The notes under the pieces were generated by a model. It was not told the origin of the DNA. It saw nothing but the letters and a program-made list of their open reading frames with translations, and searched no databases. The position numbers and the translations under genes are program-made. Of a DNA stretch of 64,000 nt, positions 16,872 to 26,017 are shown one piece after another (within the stretch, counting starts at the first letter, position 1; each line of letters begins with the position of its first letter). The stretch is from the NCBI GenBank assembly GCA_017304655.1, contig JAFKLY010000006.1:310001-374000 (forward strand), given 5' to 3'. The stretch is from Sphingomonas sp. (lineage in GTDB: Bacteria; Pseudomonadota; Alphaproteobacteria; Sphingomonadales; Sphingomonadaceae).

Positions 16872-17822
16872 TCAGGCGGGCGCCAGTTCGCCGCGCGCGG
16901 CGGCCCGGAGCATGTCCTTGTTCGCCTCGATCATCTCGCGCACGGAGCGGGCCTTGCGACCGGTCAGCCGCTCCACATCGTCGGAAACGATCGCCAGATA
17001 GCCGCCGCGGATTGCCTGGGCGAAAGTCACCATGTCGTCGCTGTTCCAAGGGATGCCGCCGACATATTGGTCGTCGACCGGCCGGCGCGGGATGCCCATC
17101 GCGTCGAAGATGGCATATTGCCCCTCGTCATCCACCTGCACATGCACCATCGGGCAACCGGTGATCTCGCGGATCAGCGCCGCCACCTCGTCGAAGCTCT
17201 GCAACTCCGGGCCGGTGATGTTGTAGATCTTGTTCTCATGCCCCGGCGTGGTCAGCGCCGCCACCGCGCAGGCGACGCAATCGTCGCGCCACACCATCGC
17301 TTCGCGCCCGTCGCCGGCATTGCTGAACCATTTGCCGCTGGGCATCATGCCCGGCCCGGCCATCACGATCATCGCATCGGCATAATGCGCGTCGCGCAGC
17401 ATCGTCCAGGCCATGCCGGAGGCGCGCATGGCGTTCTCGGTCTCGATATGGTCGTGGCGCACCTCGGCCGGGTTGGTCGGGTCGTCGATGCCGATGAAGC
17501 TGGTGTAGAGGATGTGGCGCACGCCCGCCGCTGCTGCCGCGTCGATCGCCGCCTTGTGCTGCACCACGCGCGCGCCGACCCGCGTGCCGGAGATGAGCAG
17601 CATCTTCTCCGCGCCCTGCACGGCGGCGGCCAGCGTCTCGGGCTTGTCATAGTCGCCATAGCGCACGTCGCAGCCCTGCGCGGCGCGGTCGGCCAGCTTG
17701 GCCGGTGAGCGGGTGATGAGGATCAGCCGGTCGGCCAGGCCTTTCTCGATCAGCATGTCGGTCGCCAGCCGGCCATATTGGCCCGATGCGCCGGTAATCA
17801 CGATTTTGCCCTGGTTGCCCAT
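16872..17822 (-). CDS. NmrA-like NAD(P)-binding oxidoreductase
   Basis: The 316-residue protein is an atypical SDR of the NmrA/quinone-reductase-2 (QorB) type. It has the nucleotide motif TGASGQYGR at residues ~10-18, TRSPAKL binding the adenosine phosphate, and a mid-protein ILYTSFIGIDD segment. It lacks the classical YxxxK, as expected for this group. It likely reduces a quinone or small carbonyl, or acts as a redox sensor. The start has AGGAGAGAAG upstream. It precedes the frameshifted NTF2-like gene, a pairing seen in catabolic clusters. Confidence 0.85.
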   Translation of the reverse strand: MGNQGKIVITGASGQYGRLATDMLIEKGLADRLILITRSPAKLADRAAQGCDVRYGDYDKPETLAAAVQGAEKMLLISGTRVGARVVQHKAAIDAAAAAGVRHILYTSFIGIDDPTNPAEVRHDHIETENAMRASGMAWTMLRDAHYADAMIVMAGPGMMPSGKWFSNAGDGREAMVWRDDCVACAVAALTTPGHENKIYNITGPELQSFDEVAALIREITGCPMVHVQVDDEGQYAIFDAMGIPRRPVDDQYVGGIPWNSDDMVTFAQAIRGGYLAIVSDDVERLTGRKARSVREMIEANKDMLRAAARGELAPA

Positions 17823-17903
17823 GCGTGCTTCTCTCTCCTGTGTTTGCGCTGCTTTTAGCATGGGCGCGGGGCCGGGCAATGGCCTGAGCGCTGCGCAATG
17901 GCG

Positions 17904-18533
17904 CTAATGGTCCGCGTCGTCCGATGGACCGCACCAGCCCGGCAGATAGGCCGCCTCATGATGACGGGCGGCCTCCAGCGCCTTGCGCACGGCATGCTCG
18001 AAATCCTTCTCGACCAGTTTCGCGCTGATCCGCCGGCGCAGGAAATCGGCCCACACAAATTCGGAATAGGGCGTGCTGTCCTTGGCAAAGCCGCCGGCCC
18101 GGCGCAGCTCCCCGGCAAGCGAGCGATAGGGGTCGTCGGTCAGCGCGTCGATCCGCTTGGGCAGGGCCTCGTGCGAGTGGCGGGCGCCGTGGGCATCGAA
18201 GGGGTGCAGCCAGTTGCGATTGTCCATGAAGGTCCAGAACACCGGCTTTTTCAGATAATGCAGGTCGGCGACGATGCTGACCAGGATCTGGCTCACCCCT
18301 TCCTCATGCAGTGCGCGGACGAGATGATGGTGGTCCACCACGAAGGGCACGGATTTCGGGCCGATGATGACCGGGATCATGTGCCGGCCGAGAAAGTCCT
18401 CGCCATCCTCCTGCGCGCGCTGGCGCCACTCGGCGCGCTTGCGGGCGACTTCGCGCAGGCCCACGGTCATTTGCGTGGGGCGCAGCGCGGCGATCTTCAC
18501 GGGGTGCAAGGTGGGGGCGAAATCCGCTCTCAT
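17904..18533 (-). CDS. ParB-like protein (ParBc_2 type)
   Basis: This predicted 209-residue protein of the ParB/sulfiredoxin-fold group usually annotated ParB-like nuclease has an N-terminal LHPVKIAALRPTQMTVG, then GPKSVPFVVDHHHLVRAL with a His triplet, and a C-terminal helical part. No helix-turn-helix DNA-binding domain typical of partition ParB is seen. Its start overlaps the SulP stop by four bases, so it is translationally coupled to the transporter. Function is unknown; the His cluster may bind a metal or nucleotide. Confidence 0.8.
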   Translation of the reverse strand: MRADFAPTLHPVKIAALRPTQMTVGLREVARKRAEWRQRAQEDGEDFLGRHMIPVIIGPKSVPFVVDHHHLVRALHEEGVSQILVSIVADLHYLKKPVFWTFMDNRNWLHPFDAHGARHSHEALPKRIDALTDDPYRSLAGELRRAGGFAKDSTPYSEFVWADFLRRRISAKLVEKDFEHAVRKALEAARHHEAAYLPGWCGPSDDADH

Positions 18534-20158
18534 CGGCTGGTCTCCTGAGCCGGCATGGTGGCTTTGACGGCGGTGACGGCATCGTCGACGCTGTAGCTGC
18601 TGCGCGTGTCGAGATCGGTGCCGCCCGCTGCGGCAAGCAGGTCGCGCGCCAGATCGTGCAGTCGGGCGAGCTGCACGCGCAGCCCGGCCTGCGCCATGGC
18701 GCTGTCGAACTCCAGCAAGGCTTCCAGCGCCGTGCTGTCCAGGTCGTAGCTTTCCTCAAGGCTGAGGATGACGGCGCGGATCGTCGGGTCGCCGCGCGTT
18801 CCCGCCGCCACGAGGCCCAGCATGCGCTCGGCATTGGCGAAGAAGAGCGGCGCGGTCGGCCGCCAGATCGCGATCTGCGGTGGCGCGACTGCATCGCTAT
18901 GGCGAGCGATGTCGACATAATCATGGCTTTCGCCGAGCCGGCCAAGCCGCGCGACACGGGGCGTGGCGAGGCGCTGGAGCAGGGCGGCGAGGGAGAGGCC
19001 GATGGCGAGCAGCATGCCGTTCAGCACCCCCAGCGCCAGCACGCCCGCTGCCGCGCCGATCGCGACGAACTGGTCGCGATCCAGCCGCCACAGCCGCAGG
19101 AAGGGTGCGGGATCGAGGGCATGGGCAAGCGCGGCGATCACCACCGCCGCCAGCACCGGCTCGGGCAATTGCGCGACGAGCGGCATCGCGAACAGCAGCA
19201 TGAGGATCAGCCCGCTCGCCGCGACGACGCTGGTCCACCGGCTGACGGCGCCAGCGGCCTCGCTGGCCGATCCGGCCGAGAAGCCAGCCCCCACCGGCAT
19301 GCCCTGCACCAGCGCGCTGACCAGATTGGCGCCGCCCAGCGCCGCCAGCTCGCGATTGGCGTCGATCGTTTCGCCATGGCGCAAGGCGAGCGAGCGGATC
19401 GTGCCCCAGGATTCGGCGAAGAGGATGAGCACCAGCGGCACGGCGAACTGCGCGAGGCGCGAGAGGTCGTTCCAGCCCAGCGCCGGCAGGGTGGGCCAGG
19501 CGAGCGCGGTGTCGACGGTGCCGACTGCCGCCACGCCCTGCGCCGGCAAGTCCAGCCACCGCGCGGCGGCGATGCCGATCACCAGCACCACGAACGCGCC
19601 CGGAATCGCCGGGTAGCGGCGCAGGGCGAGCAGCGCGCCCAGCGCGGCCATGCCGGTCAGCAGGCTTGGCCAGTGCCAGTGCGGCACGGAGCCGGCGAGC
19701 GCGCGCGCATAATCGAGCGTGCCCGTCGCTTGCACGGGCGCGCCGGTGACGATCGGCAATTGGTGCAGGATGATGGTGATGGCGGTGCCGAGCGCAAAGC
19801 CGCGCAGCACCGGGCGGGAGATGAAGCCGGTCAGCCCGCCCAGCCGGGCCATGGCGGCGGCGAGGAACAGCAGCCCGGCCATGCCGACGATGATCGCGGC
19901 CAGCGCAGCCCGCTCGCTCGCGGCCAGCGGCATCACCGCCAGCGTCGCGGCGAGGATGGCAGCGGACGATGACGTGGCCGAGACGATGGCGAACCGGCTG
20001 CGCCCGACAAGCGGGTAGATCAGGCAGCCGGCGATCCCGGCGAAGATGGCATGTTGCGGGGCCAGCCCGGCGATCCCGGCATAAGCGACCGCCTCCGGCA
20101 GCATCAGGCCGGCCACGCACAATCCGGCGACCAGATCATGGAGACGCATCGCCGGCAT
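18530..20158 (-). CDS. SulP family anion transporter with STAS domain
   Basis: This 542-residue integral membrane protein should be a sulfate, bicarbonate or related anion transporter. The SulP signature lies at the N-terminus (LPEAVAYAGIAGLAP), followed by about ten to twelve hydrophobic segments to residue ~415. A C-terminal STAS domain follows (PTAPLFFANAERM, then LEESYDLDSTALEAL with the conserved D-S/T). Alternative starts are the ATG at 20149 and a TTG at 20185; none has a clear ribosome site. The coupled downstream gene is the ParB-like protein. The ion carried cannot be told. Confidence 0.88.
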   Translation of the reverse strand: MPAMRLHDLVAGLCVAGLMLPEAVAYAGIAGLAPQHAIFAGIAGCLIYPLVGRSRFAIVSATSSSAAILAATLAVMPLAASERAALAAIIVGMAGLLFLAAAMARLGGLTGFISRPVLRGFALGTAITIILHQLPIVTGAPVQATGTLDYARALAGSVPHWHWPSLLTGMAALGALLALRRYPAIPGAFVVLVIGIAAARWLDLPAQGVAAVGTVDTALAWPTLPALGWNDLSRLAQFAVPLVLILFAESWGTIRSLALRHGETIDANRELAALGGANLVSALVQGMPVGAGFSAGSASEAAGAVSRWTSVVAASGLILMLLFAMPLVAQLPEPVLAAVVIAALAHALDPAPFLRLWRLDRDQFVAIGAAAGVLALGVLNGMLLAIGLSLAALLQRLATPRVARLGRLGESHDYVDIARHSDAVAPPQIAIWRPTAPLFFANAERMLGLVAAGTRGDPTIRAVILSLEESYDLDSTALEALLEFDSAMAQAGLRVQLARLHDLARDLLAAAGGTDLDTRSSYSVDDAVTAVKATMPAQETSR

Positions 20159-20207
20159 TAAGAGCGCGCCGCAGCCGATTGGCAAGATGCGACGCGCGCC
20201 ACCCCGC

Positions 20208-21884
20208 TCACTTCACCGGGCAGCTTGTCCCCGCGCTCGGGTCCAGATCGCGGCAGGTGCCGTCGATGCCCGCCTTGGGCAGCGCAAGGCCGATCTGCGC
20301 GGCGAGGGTGGGGAGGATGTCCACCGTCTCGATGCCCTGCGGTTGCTCCATATGCGTCATGCCCTTGCGCCAGAACAGGATCGGCACGCGCCGGTCATAG
20401 TCCCACGGGCTGCCATGGGTCGCGACATAGCCGCCACTGCCATCGGCAATCGGCGTGACGCGCGGCTTGAGTAGTACGAGCAGGTCGCCGGAGCGCTCCG
20501 GATCGAAGCTCGCCTTGGCCTCGCTGAGCAGCGACCAGCTTTCCGGCGGGCCGGAGGGCGCGGGCGCGGCGATCAGCTCCGCCTTGGTGAAGACGGCGGC
20601 GACCTGTCGGTTGCCGGCATAGAGCGCCTTGGCTTCCTTCAGCACCAGCGCGCGCTGGGCCGGGGTGAGGGCGATGTTGGCATAGACGTCGCCAAACGGC
20701 CCGGTGGAGAGGATGAGATCGCCCTTGAGGCCGGTCTTGGCGCGCAGGATGGCATTGCCCTGATTCTGGTAAAGCGCCGGGTCGACACGCTCGGCGTCCG
20801 GCACCGCCTGTTCGCGCAGCCGCTCGGGCAGATCCTGCCCGCCATGGTCGGCGGTGAGGGTGACCATATAGTCGACGCCGCTGCGGTCGAGGCGATTGAA
20901 GAATTCGCCCAGCTCACGGTCCAGCGAGGTGAGCTGCAGGCACATTTCCGCGCCGCGCGTGCCATAAGTGTGGCCGACATAATCGGTGGCGGAGAGGCCG
21001 AGAATAAGCAGATCGGTCGCCGGGCCGGTGCCCAGCTTCTGTTCCTCGGCCAGGCTCGCGCCCAGCACCATCACCGCCGCGTCATATTCCGGCGAGGCGC
21101 GGAAGGCGCGGAAATCGCCGCCCTTGCGCGCGAAATGGCCATTGCCGACCGAGACGGTAGGCGTCACCTGCACGGCGCGATCCATCGCCTTGCACAGCTC
21201 CGGCAGCTCCATGGCCGGCCGGTCCTGATCGAGCATGACATCCACGCCGGTGTTCACCCGCTCGACCAGCGGGGTGAGCGGCACGCCCTTGTAGCTGGTG
21301 AAGCCGCGCCCGGCCCACCACCAGATCTGATCCAGCGTCTTGCCGCCCATCATGATCGCGGCGCGGTCCTTGCCGGCGACGGAGATCACTTTCGCGGCGG
21401 GATTGGCGGCCTTCATGTAGCCGCCCAGCGTCGGCACCTTCAGATGCTTGTTGGAGGTTTCATATTTGCTGGAGGTCGTGCCCGGCACGGTCGGGTCTTC
21501 GGAGCAATAGACGGTCTTGTCCGCGCGCGGCACGCTCTGGTCGATCCATTCATTGGCGATGATGCCGGTGTGGCCCGGGCGGTTGCCGGTCAGGATGGTC
21601 GAGTGGCCGGGGCAGGTCTCGGTCGCCGCATGGCTCTGAAATCCCTTGGGGAAGACGACGCCCTGCTGGAGCCGGCCAAGCCCGCCGGTGAAATAGGGGC
21701 GATATTCGTTGAACAGATCGGCCGAGAACTGATCGACCGAGATGACGACGAGCAGCTTCGGCGGCGTCTGCGCGGCGGGGGCAGGCGCGCTCGGCGCCGG
21801 CGCGCTCGGGGCACTCTGCGCCAGCGCTGGCGCGGTGATCGCCAGCATGGCGCCGGTCAGGAGGCGGGCGAAACTGCGCGGCAT
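20208..21884 (-). CDS. PafA/SPAP-type alkaline phosphatase, periplasmic
   Basis: This is a 558-residue secreted phosphomonoesterase. After a signal peptide (cut near ALAQS) and a Pro/Ala-rich linker comes the alkaline-phosphatase-superfamily core: metal ligand in SVDQFSAD, nucleophilic Thr90 in ATETCPGHST, Asn111 in IANEW, and Lys172/Arg174 in GKDR. These four residues are spaced exactly as in the Sphingomonas SPAP enzyme as I recall it, and the C-terminal THGSPWDYDRRVP supplies further ligands. AAGGAGA precedes the start. It releases phosphate from organic esters, a phosphate-acquisition role. It is divergent from dsbD. Confidence 0.92.
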   Translation of the reverse strand: MPRSFARLLTGAMLAITAPALAQSAPSAPAPSAPAPAAQTPPKLLVVISVDQFSADLFNEYRPYFTGGLGRLQQGVVFPKGFQSHAATETCPGHSTILTGNRPGHTGIIANEWIDQSVPRADKTVYCSEDPTVPGTTSSKYETSNKHLKVPTLGGYMKAANPAAKVISVAGKDRAAIMMGGKTLDQIWWWAGRGFTSYKGVPLTPLVERVNTGVDVMLDQDRPAMELPELCKAMDRAVQVTPTVSVGNGHFARKGGDFRAFRASPEYDAAVMVLGASLAEEQKLGTGPATDLLILGLSATDYVGHTYGTRGAEMCLQLTSLDRELGEFFNRLDRSGVDYMVTLTADHGGQDLPERLREQAVPDAERVDPALYQNQGNAILRAKTGLKGDLILSTGPFGDVYANIALTPAQRALVLKEAKALYAGNRQVAAVFTKAELIAAPAPSGPPESWSLLSEAKASFDPERSGDLLVLLKPRVTPIADGSGGYVATHGSPWDYDRRVPILFWRKGMTHMEQPQGIETVDILPTLAAQIGLALPKAGIDGTCRDLDPSAGTSCPVK

Positions 21885-21931
21885 GAGATTCTCCTTGGGA
21901 AGACGAAGGCGGACGCCTAGATATCCGGCCG

Positions 21932-24064
21932 ATGGACCGGTCAATGGACTTTCCTCTGCGTCGGCTCAATGGCGTTTTCGTGACAGTCTGGCTGTTGCTG
22001 GTGCTGCTCATCATGAGCGCTGGCGCCCATGCGCAGGTCGGCGGGGCGTTCGCGCCGCGTGGCGAGCCGCATATTCGCGCGTCGTTGCTGGCCGAGAGTG
22101 CCGCGCCGGCGCCCGGCCGCACCTTGACGCTCGCCATTCTGATGAAGCCGGACAAGGGCTGGCATGGCTATTGGCAGAATCCGGGCGACGCAGGCGCCGG
22201 CATGCGCATCGAATGGACGACGCCGGCCGGCGTGACCATCGGCGCCTTGCGCTATCCGGTGCCGGAGCGGCTGATCATTTCCGGTCTCATGAACCATGTC
22301 TATGAGCATGAGTACGCGCTGCTGGTGGACGTGACCGTGCCTGCCGGGCTGGCGCGCGGCACCGCGCTGCCCATTCGCGGCGCGGCGCAATGGCTCGCCT
22401 GCACGGACAGCATCTGCGTGCCCGAGCAGGGCGAGATCGCGACGACGCTGATCGTGGGCGATGGCGCGGTCAGCGCGGCGGATCGGGCGCAGTTCGATGG
22501 CTTTCGCGCGCATTTGCCGCGCCCGCTCGATCAGCAGGCGACCTATGCGGTGACGGGGGACCGGATCGCGATCGCGGTGCCTTATCCGGCGGCAGCGCCG
22601 GTCGGCGAGGCGCCGTGGTTCTTCGCGCTCACGCCCCAGCGCGTTGGCTATGCCGCGCCGCAGACGGTGCGACGGGCCGGGGATCGGCTGGTCATCGAGA
22701 CGGCGCTGGCGGCAGATGGCGCGAAAGCCGGCGATCTGGCCGGCGTGCTCGCGGTCTCGGATGATATCGCTCTGGATATCAAGGCAATACCGGGCGACAT
22801 TCCCACGGGTGGTGAAGTTGTCGCGGGTCCACAAAAGGACACTTCATTAGCAAAGTCTTTCCAAGTGGGCGGCCTGCTCCTCACGCTGGCGGCGGCGTTT
22901 CTGGGCGGGCTCATCCTCAACATCATGCCCTGCGTCTTCCCGATCCTCAGTCTCAAGGCGATCAGCCTGGCCAAGGCGGGCGGTGACGAGCGGCAGGTCC
23001 GGCTGGAAGCGCTCGCCTATACGCTCGGCATTCTCGCCACTTGCCTCGCGCTCGGCGCGCTCATGCTCGCCATCCGCGCCGGCGGCACGCAGGTCGGCTG
23101 GGCCTTCCAGCTTCAGGATCCGCGCGTCATTGCCCTGCTGCTGCTCCTCATGGTGGCGATCACGCTCAATCTGGTCGGCGCGTTCGAGGTCGCGACGATC
23201 GGCATCGGGCAGGGCAAGGCCGGGCAGGGCGGCCATGTCGGCGCCTTCTGGACCGGTGTGCTGGCCGCCTTCGTCGCGACGCCCTGCACCGGGCCGTTCA
23301 TGGGCGCGGCCATGGGCGCCGCACTCGTGCTGCCCTGGCCGCTGGCGCTCACCGTCTTCGCCGGCCTCGCGCTTGGCCTTGCCTCGCCCTTCCTGGCCAT
23401 CGCCTTCGTGCCCGCGCTGCGCCGCCTGATGCCGCGCCCGGGCACTTGGATGACGACCTTCCGCCGGATCATGGCGGTGCCGATGGGCCTCACGGCGCTG
23501 GGGCTGCTCTGGCTGCTCTCGCGTCAGTTGGGCACGGGCGGGATCGTGCTGGGCGTGGTGCTTGCGCTCGGCGTCGGCGCGCTGCTCGTCCTGCTTGGTC
23601 GTCGCCAGCGGGCGGGCGTGGGCATGAACTGGGCCATGGGCGGCGTCGCTTTGGTCCTGCTCGGCACGGCCGCCGTCGCCGCGCCGCCGCTCGTCCGCTC
23701 CGACAAGGTGACGGCGGGCGAGGGGCTGGCCGGCACGCCGTTCAGCGAAAGCCGGCTCGCCGCCCTGCGCAAGGCGGGTACGCCGGTGTTCCTCTATTTC
23801 ACGGCGGACTGGTGCCTCACCTGCAAGGTCAATGAAGCGAACGCCATCGAGACGGACGCTGTCCACAAGGCGTTCGATGCTGGCGGCGTCACGGTGATGG
23901 TCGGCGACTGGACCAATGCCGATCCCGCGATCAGCCGCTTTCTGGAAGCCAATGGCCGCTCGGGCGTGCCGCTCTACCTCTTCTACGCGCCCGGCGCGGC
24001 GAGTCCCCGCATCCTGCCGCAAGTGCTGACGCCCGCCACCCTCACGGATCTGGCGAAGCGCTGA
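21932..24064 (+). CDS. dsbD: protein-disulfide reductase DsbD
   Basis: The 710-residue product moves reducing power from cytoplasmic thioredoxin to the periplasm. The N-terminal signal (VWLLLVLLIMSAG) is followed by the periplasmic alpha domain with Cys pair ACTDSIC near residue 155. Next comes the membrane domain with the redox Cys motifs MPCVFP (near 330) and TPCTGPF (near 450), and the C-terminal thioredoxin domain with DWCLTCK (near 632). The long alpha domain (KGWHGYWQNPGDAG) resembles the ScsB/DsbD variety found in alphaproteobacteria. It may serve cytochrome c maturation, needed by the PQQ/cytochrome c dehydrogenase. tlyA follows after 5 bases. Confidence 0.92.
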   Translation: MDRSMDFPLRRLNGVFVTVWLLLVLLIMSAGAHAQVGGAFAPRGEPHIRASLLAESAAPAPGRTLTLAILMKPDKGWHGYWQNPGDAGAGMRIEWTTPAGVTIGALRYPVPERLIISGLMNHVYEHEYALLVDVTVPAGLARGTALPIRGAAQWLACTDSICVPEQGEIATTLIVGDGAVSAADRAQFDGFRAHLPRPLDQQATYAVTGDRIAIAVPYPAAAPVGEAPWFFALTPQRVGYAAPQTVRRAGDRLVIETALAADGAKAGDLAGVLAVSDDIALDIKAIPGDIPTGGEVVAGPQKDTSLAKSFQVGGLLLTLAAAFLGGLILNIMPCVFPILSLKAISLAKAGGDERQVRLEALAYTLGILATCLALGALMLAIRAGGTQVGWAFQLQDPRVIALLLLLMVAITLNLVGAFEVATIGIGQGKAGQGGHVGAFWTGVLAAFVATPCTGPFMGAAMGAALVLPWPLALTVFAGLALGLASPFLAIAFVPALRRLMPRPGTWMTTFRRIMAVPMGLTALGLLWLLSRQLGTGGIVLGVVLALGVGALLVLLGRRQRAGVGMNWAMGGVALVLLGTAAVAAPPLVRSDKVTAGEGLAGTPFSESRLAALRKAGTPVFLYFTADWCLTCKVNEANAIETDAVHKAFDAGGVTVMVGDWTNADPAISRFLEANGRSGVPLYLFYAPGAASPRILPQVLTPATLTDLAKR

Positions 24065-24069
24065 GCGCC

Positions 24070-24822
24070 ATGGCGAAAATGGCGAAGAAGCGTCTCGATC
24101 AGTTGCTGGTGGACCGCGGCCTGGCCGAGAGCCGCACGCGGGCGCAGGCGCTCATCATGGCCGGCAACGTGCTGGTGGGGGACAAGCCGGTCGACAAGGC
24201 GGGCCAGACGGTTGCCGAAGATGCGCCGATCACGCTCAAGGGGCGCGATCACCCCTGGGTCTCGCGCGGCGGCCTCAAGCTCGCTCATGCGCTGGCGCAT
24301 TTCGCGCTGGACGTGACCGGCCTCGTCGCCATGGACGTGGGCAGCTCGACCGGCGGCTTTACCGACGTGCTGCTGACCCATGGCGCGGCGCGGGTCTATG
24401 CCGTCGACAGCGGGACCAACCAGCTCGCGTGGAAACTGCGCACCGATCCGCGCGTGATCGTCCACGAGCAGACCAGCGCCCGCATCCTCACGCCCGAGCA
24501 TATCCCCGAGCCGGTCGGCATCATCGTGTGCGACGCGAGCTTCATCAGCCTCGCCAAGGTGCTGGAGCGCCCCTTGACCTTCGCGGCGGACGGCGCGCTG
24601 CTCGTCGCGCTCATCAAGCCGCAGTTCGAGGCGGGCCGGGCCGATGTCGGCAAGGGCGGCGTGGTGCGCGATCCGGCGGTGCACGCGCGGGTCTGCGCGG
24701 ACGTGCAGAGCTGGCTCGAGGGGCTGCCCGGCTGGGACGTTCTGGGCATCGCGGAGAGCCCGATCACCGGGCCGGAAGGCAATGTCGAGTTCCTCATCGC
24801 CGCCCGGTACACGGCGCCGTGA
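24070..24822 (+). CDS. tlyA: TlyA family rRNA 2'-O-methyltransferase / hemolysin-like
   Basis: The 250-residue protein has an N-terminal S4 RNA-binding domain (KRLDQLLVDRGLAESRTRAQ, residues ~7-26) and a FtsJ-type methyltransferase domain with the SAM motif MDVGSSTGGFTD near residue 90 and a KPQFE motif near 185. TlyA modifies ribosomal RNA cytidines with S-adenosylmethionine. It probably shares a transcript with dsbD, since only 5 bases separate them. Confidence 0.92.
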   Translation: MAKMAKKRLDQLLVDRGLAESRTRAQALIMAGNVLVGDKPVDKAGQTVAEDAPITLKGRDHPWVSRGGLKLAHALAHFALDVTGLVAMDVGSSTGGFTDVLLTHGAARVYAVDSGTNQLAWKLRTDPRVIVHEQTSARILTPEHIPEPVGIIVCDASFISLAKVLERPLTFAADGALLVALIKPQFEAGRADVGKGGVVRDPAVHARVCADVQSWLEGLPGWDVLGIAESPITGPEGNVEFLIAARYTAP

Positions 24823-24945
24823 TGCGAAACTTCTGGTAATCAGGCAGATTCTCCCTTGCGAACATCGCGCCGGCACCGCAAAGCCGAAGGGTCGACGGGA
24901 ATCGGCGTGGGGATTCGGCATGGCGCCTAGCATGTGGGGGCAAGC

Positions 24946-25494
24946 GTGAACCAGATTGCCTCTCAAGGTCAGTTACGGCTTGCTTTTCTGCGCTGGGCGT
25001 TGGTCACCGTGCCTGCTATCGAGTTCCTCGGGGGCGCCTCCGGCTTTCTCTCGAACAGCGGCTACGGCAATCGCTGGTTCGCCGCGCTGGACAAGTCGCC
25101 CCTCACACCGCCGGGCTGGGTGTTCGGCACAGTCTGGCCGCTGCTGTATCTGCTCATGGGCCTTGCACTTGCCGTCATCATCCATGCGCGTGGCGCGCGG
25201 GGACGCGGTGTGGCGATCACGCTCTTCATCGTGCAACTCGCCTGCAACTTCGCCTGGTCGCCGCTGTTTTTCGGGGCGCATGAGGCGACGCTGGCCTTCT
25301 ATCTGCTGCTCGTCATTCTGGTGCTGGCGACAATCACGACCGTGCTGTTCGGCCGCATTCGCCCGCTTGCTGCCTGGCTGATGGTTCCCTATCTGCTGTG
25401 GCTCGGTTTCGCGAGCGGCCTTGCTTATGACATCGACCGGATGAACCCGGATGCCGAGGGCCTTGTCGCACCAGCAATGCGCACCCAGATATGA
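24946..25494 (+). CDS. tspO: TspO/MBR family tryptophan-rich membrane protein
   Basis: This ~182-residue protein with five transmembrane helices carries the family signatures: LTPPGWVFGTVWPLLYLLMG, CNFAWSPLFFG, and a C-terminal PYLLWLGFASGLAYDIDRMN. TspO binds tetrapyrroles and affects porphyrin and stress physiology in alphaproteobacteria. GTG at 24946 was chosen because GGGGG lies just upstream; an in-frame GTG at 24934 is possible. It is preceded by a 123-base gap with no other gene. Confidence 0.92.
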   Translation: MNQIASQGQLRLAFLRWALVTVPAIEFLGGASGFLSNSGYGNRWFAALDKSPLTPPGWVFGTVWPLLYLLMGLALAVIIHARGARGRGVAITLFIVQLACNFAWSPLFFGAHEATLAFYLLLVILVLATITTVLFGRIRPLAAWLMVPYLLWLGFASGLAYDIDRMNPDAEGLVAPAMRTQI

Positions 25495-25535
25495 CGAGAA
25501 CAGGCCGCGCGCCCGCGTGGTGAAGGACATGACCA

Positions 25536-25820
25536 ATGCAGAGTGAAAACCGCTTTTTCGACGATCTCTCGAAGCTCATCAACGGCGCGGCCGGCACCGT
25601 CGCCGGCATGAGCCGCGAGTTCGAGAGCAATGCCCGCGAGCGCGCGAAGGAATGGATCGGCGGGCTCGATTTCGTCAGCCGCGAGGAATTCGACGCGGTG
25701 AAGGCCATGGCCGCGCAGGCGCGCGAGCAGGTCGCGGCTCTGGAAGCGCGGATTGCCGCGCTGGAAGGTAAGGCGCCGGCCAGCAAGCCGAAGGGCCGCA
25801 CCAGCAAGGCCGAAGGCTGA
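25536..25820 (+). CDS. ubiK: accessory factor UbiK family protein
   Basis: This is a 94-residue amphipathic helical protein with the UbiK/YqiC (BMFP) pattern: N-terminal ENRFFDDLSKLINGAAG, central VSREEFDAVKAMAAQAREQ coiled coil, and a basic tail of KPKGRTSK. UbiK assists the ubiquinone biosynthesis complex at the membrane. It stands 41 bases after tspO on the same strand. The DnaA-box cluster begins 38 bases after its stop. Confidence 0.88.
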   Translation: MQSENRFFDDLSKLINGAAGTVAGMSREFESNARERAKEWIGGLDFVSREEFDAVKAMAAQAREQVAALEARIAALEGKAPASKPKGRTSKAEG

Positions 25821-25857
25821 AACGCGGGGCACCGCGCCGCGACCCGATTTCGATCGG

Positions 25858-26004
25858 TTATCCACAGCTTATCCACGGAAGAGCGCACAAAAGCGTCGGC
25901 AATGGCCGGCCGCTGGCGGGGCGCCACTTTGCGCCACGTTGCGACCATGCTAGGAGAGCCTCGCCCAAGCAGGGTGGGGCCATCGTCGCCCCGAGTTATG
26001 CACA
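25858..26004 (+). promoter_or_regulatory. three DnaA-box-like sites
   Basis: The 197-base gap between ubiK and ybjN holds TTATCCACA (25858-25866, a perfect DnaA box), TTATCCACG (25869-25877, one mismatch) exactly 11 bases on and in the same orientation, and TTATGCACA (25996-26004, fits TTWTNCACA). The first two would lie on the same face of the helix. No AT-rich unwinding region is evident between them. Confidence 0.55.
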
Positions 26005-26017
26005 GACGGTTTTGGAC

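Noticed and set aside
17904..18533. Plasmid or chromosome partition ParB
   Set aside because: No helix-turn-helix domain, no parA and no parS-like sites nearby; it is coupled to a transporter instead.
25858..26004. Chromosomal replication origin
   Set aside because: Only three boxes, no AT-rich unwinding region and none of the usual origin-linked genes nearby; kept only as DnaA-box-like sites.
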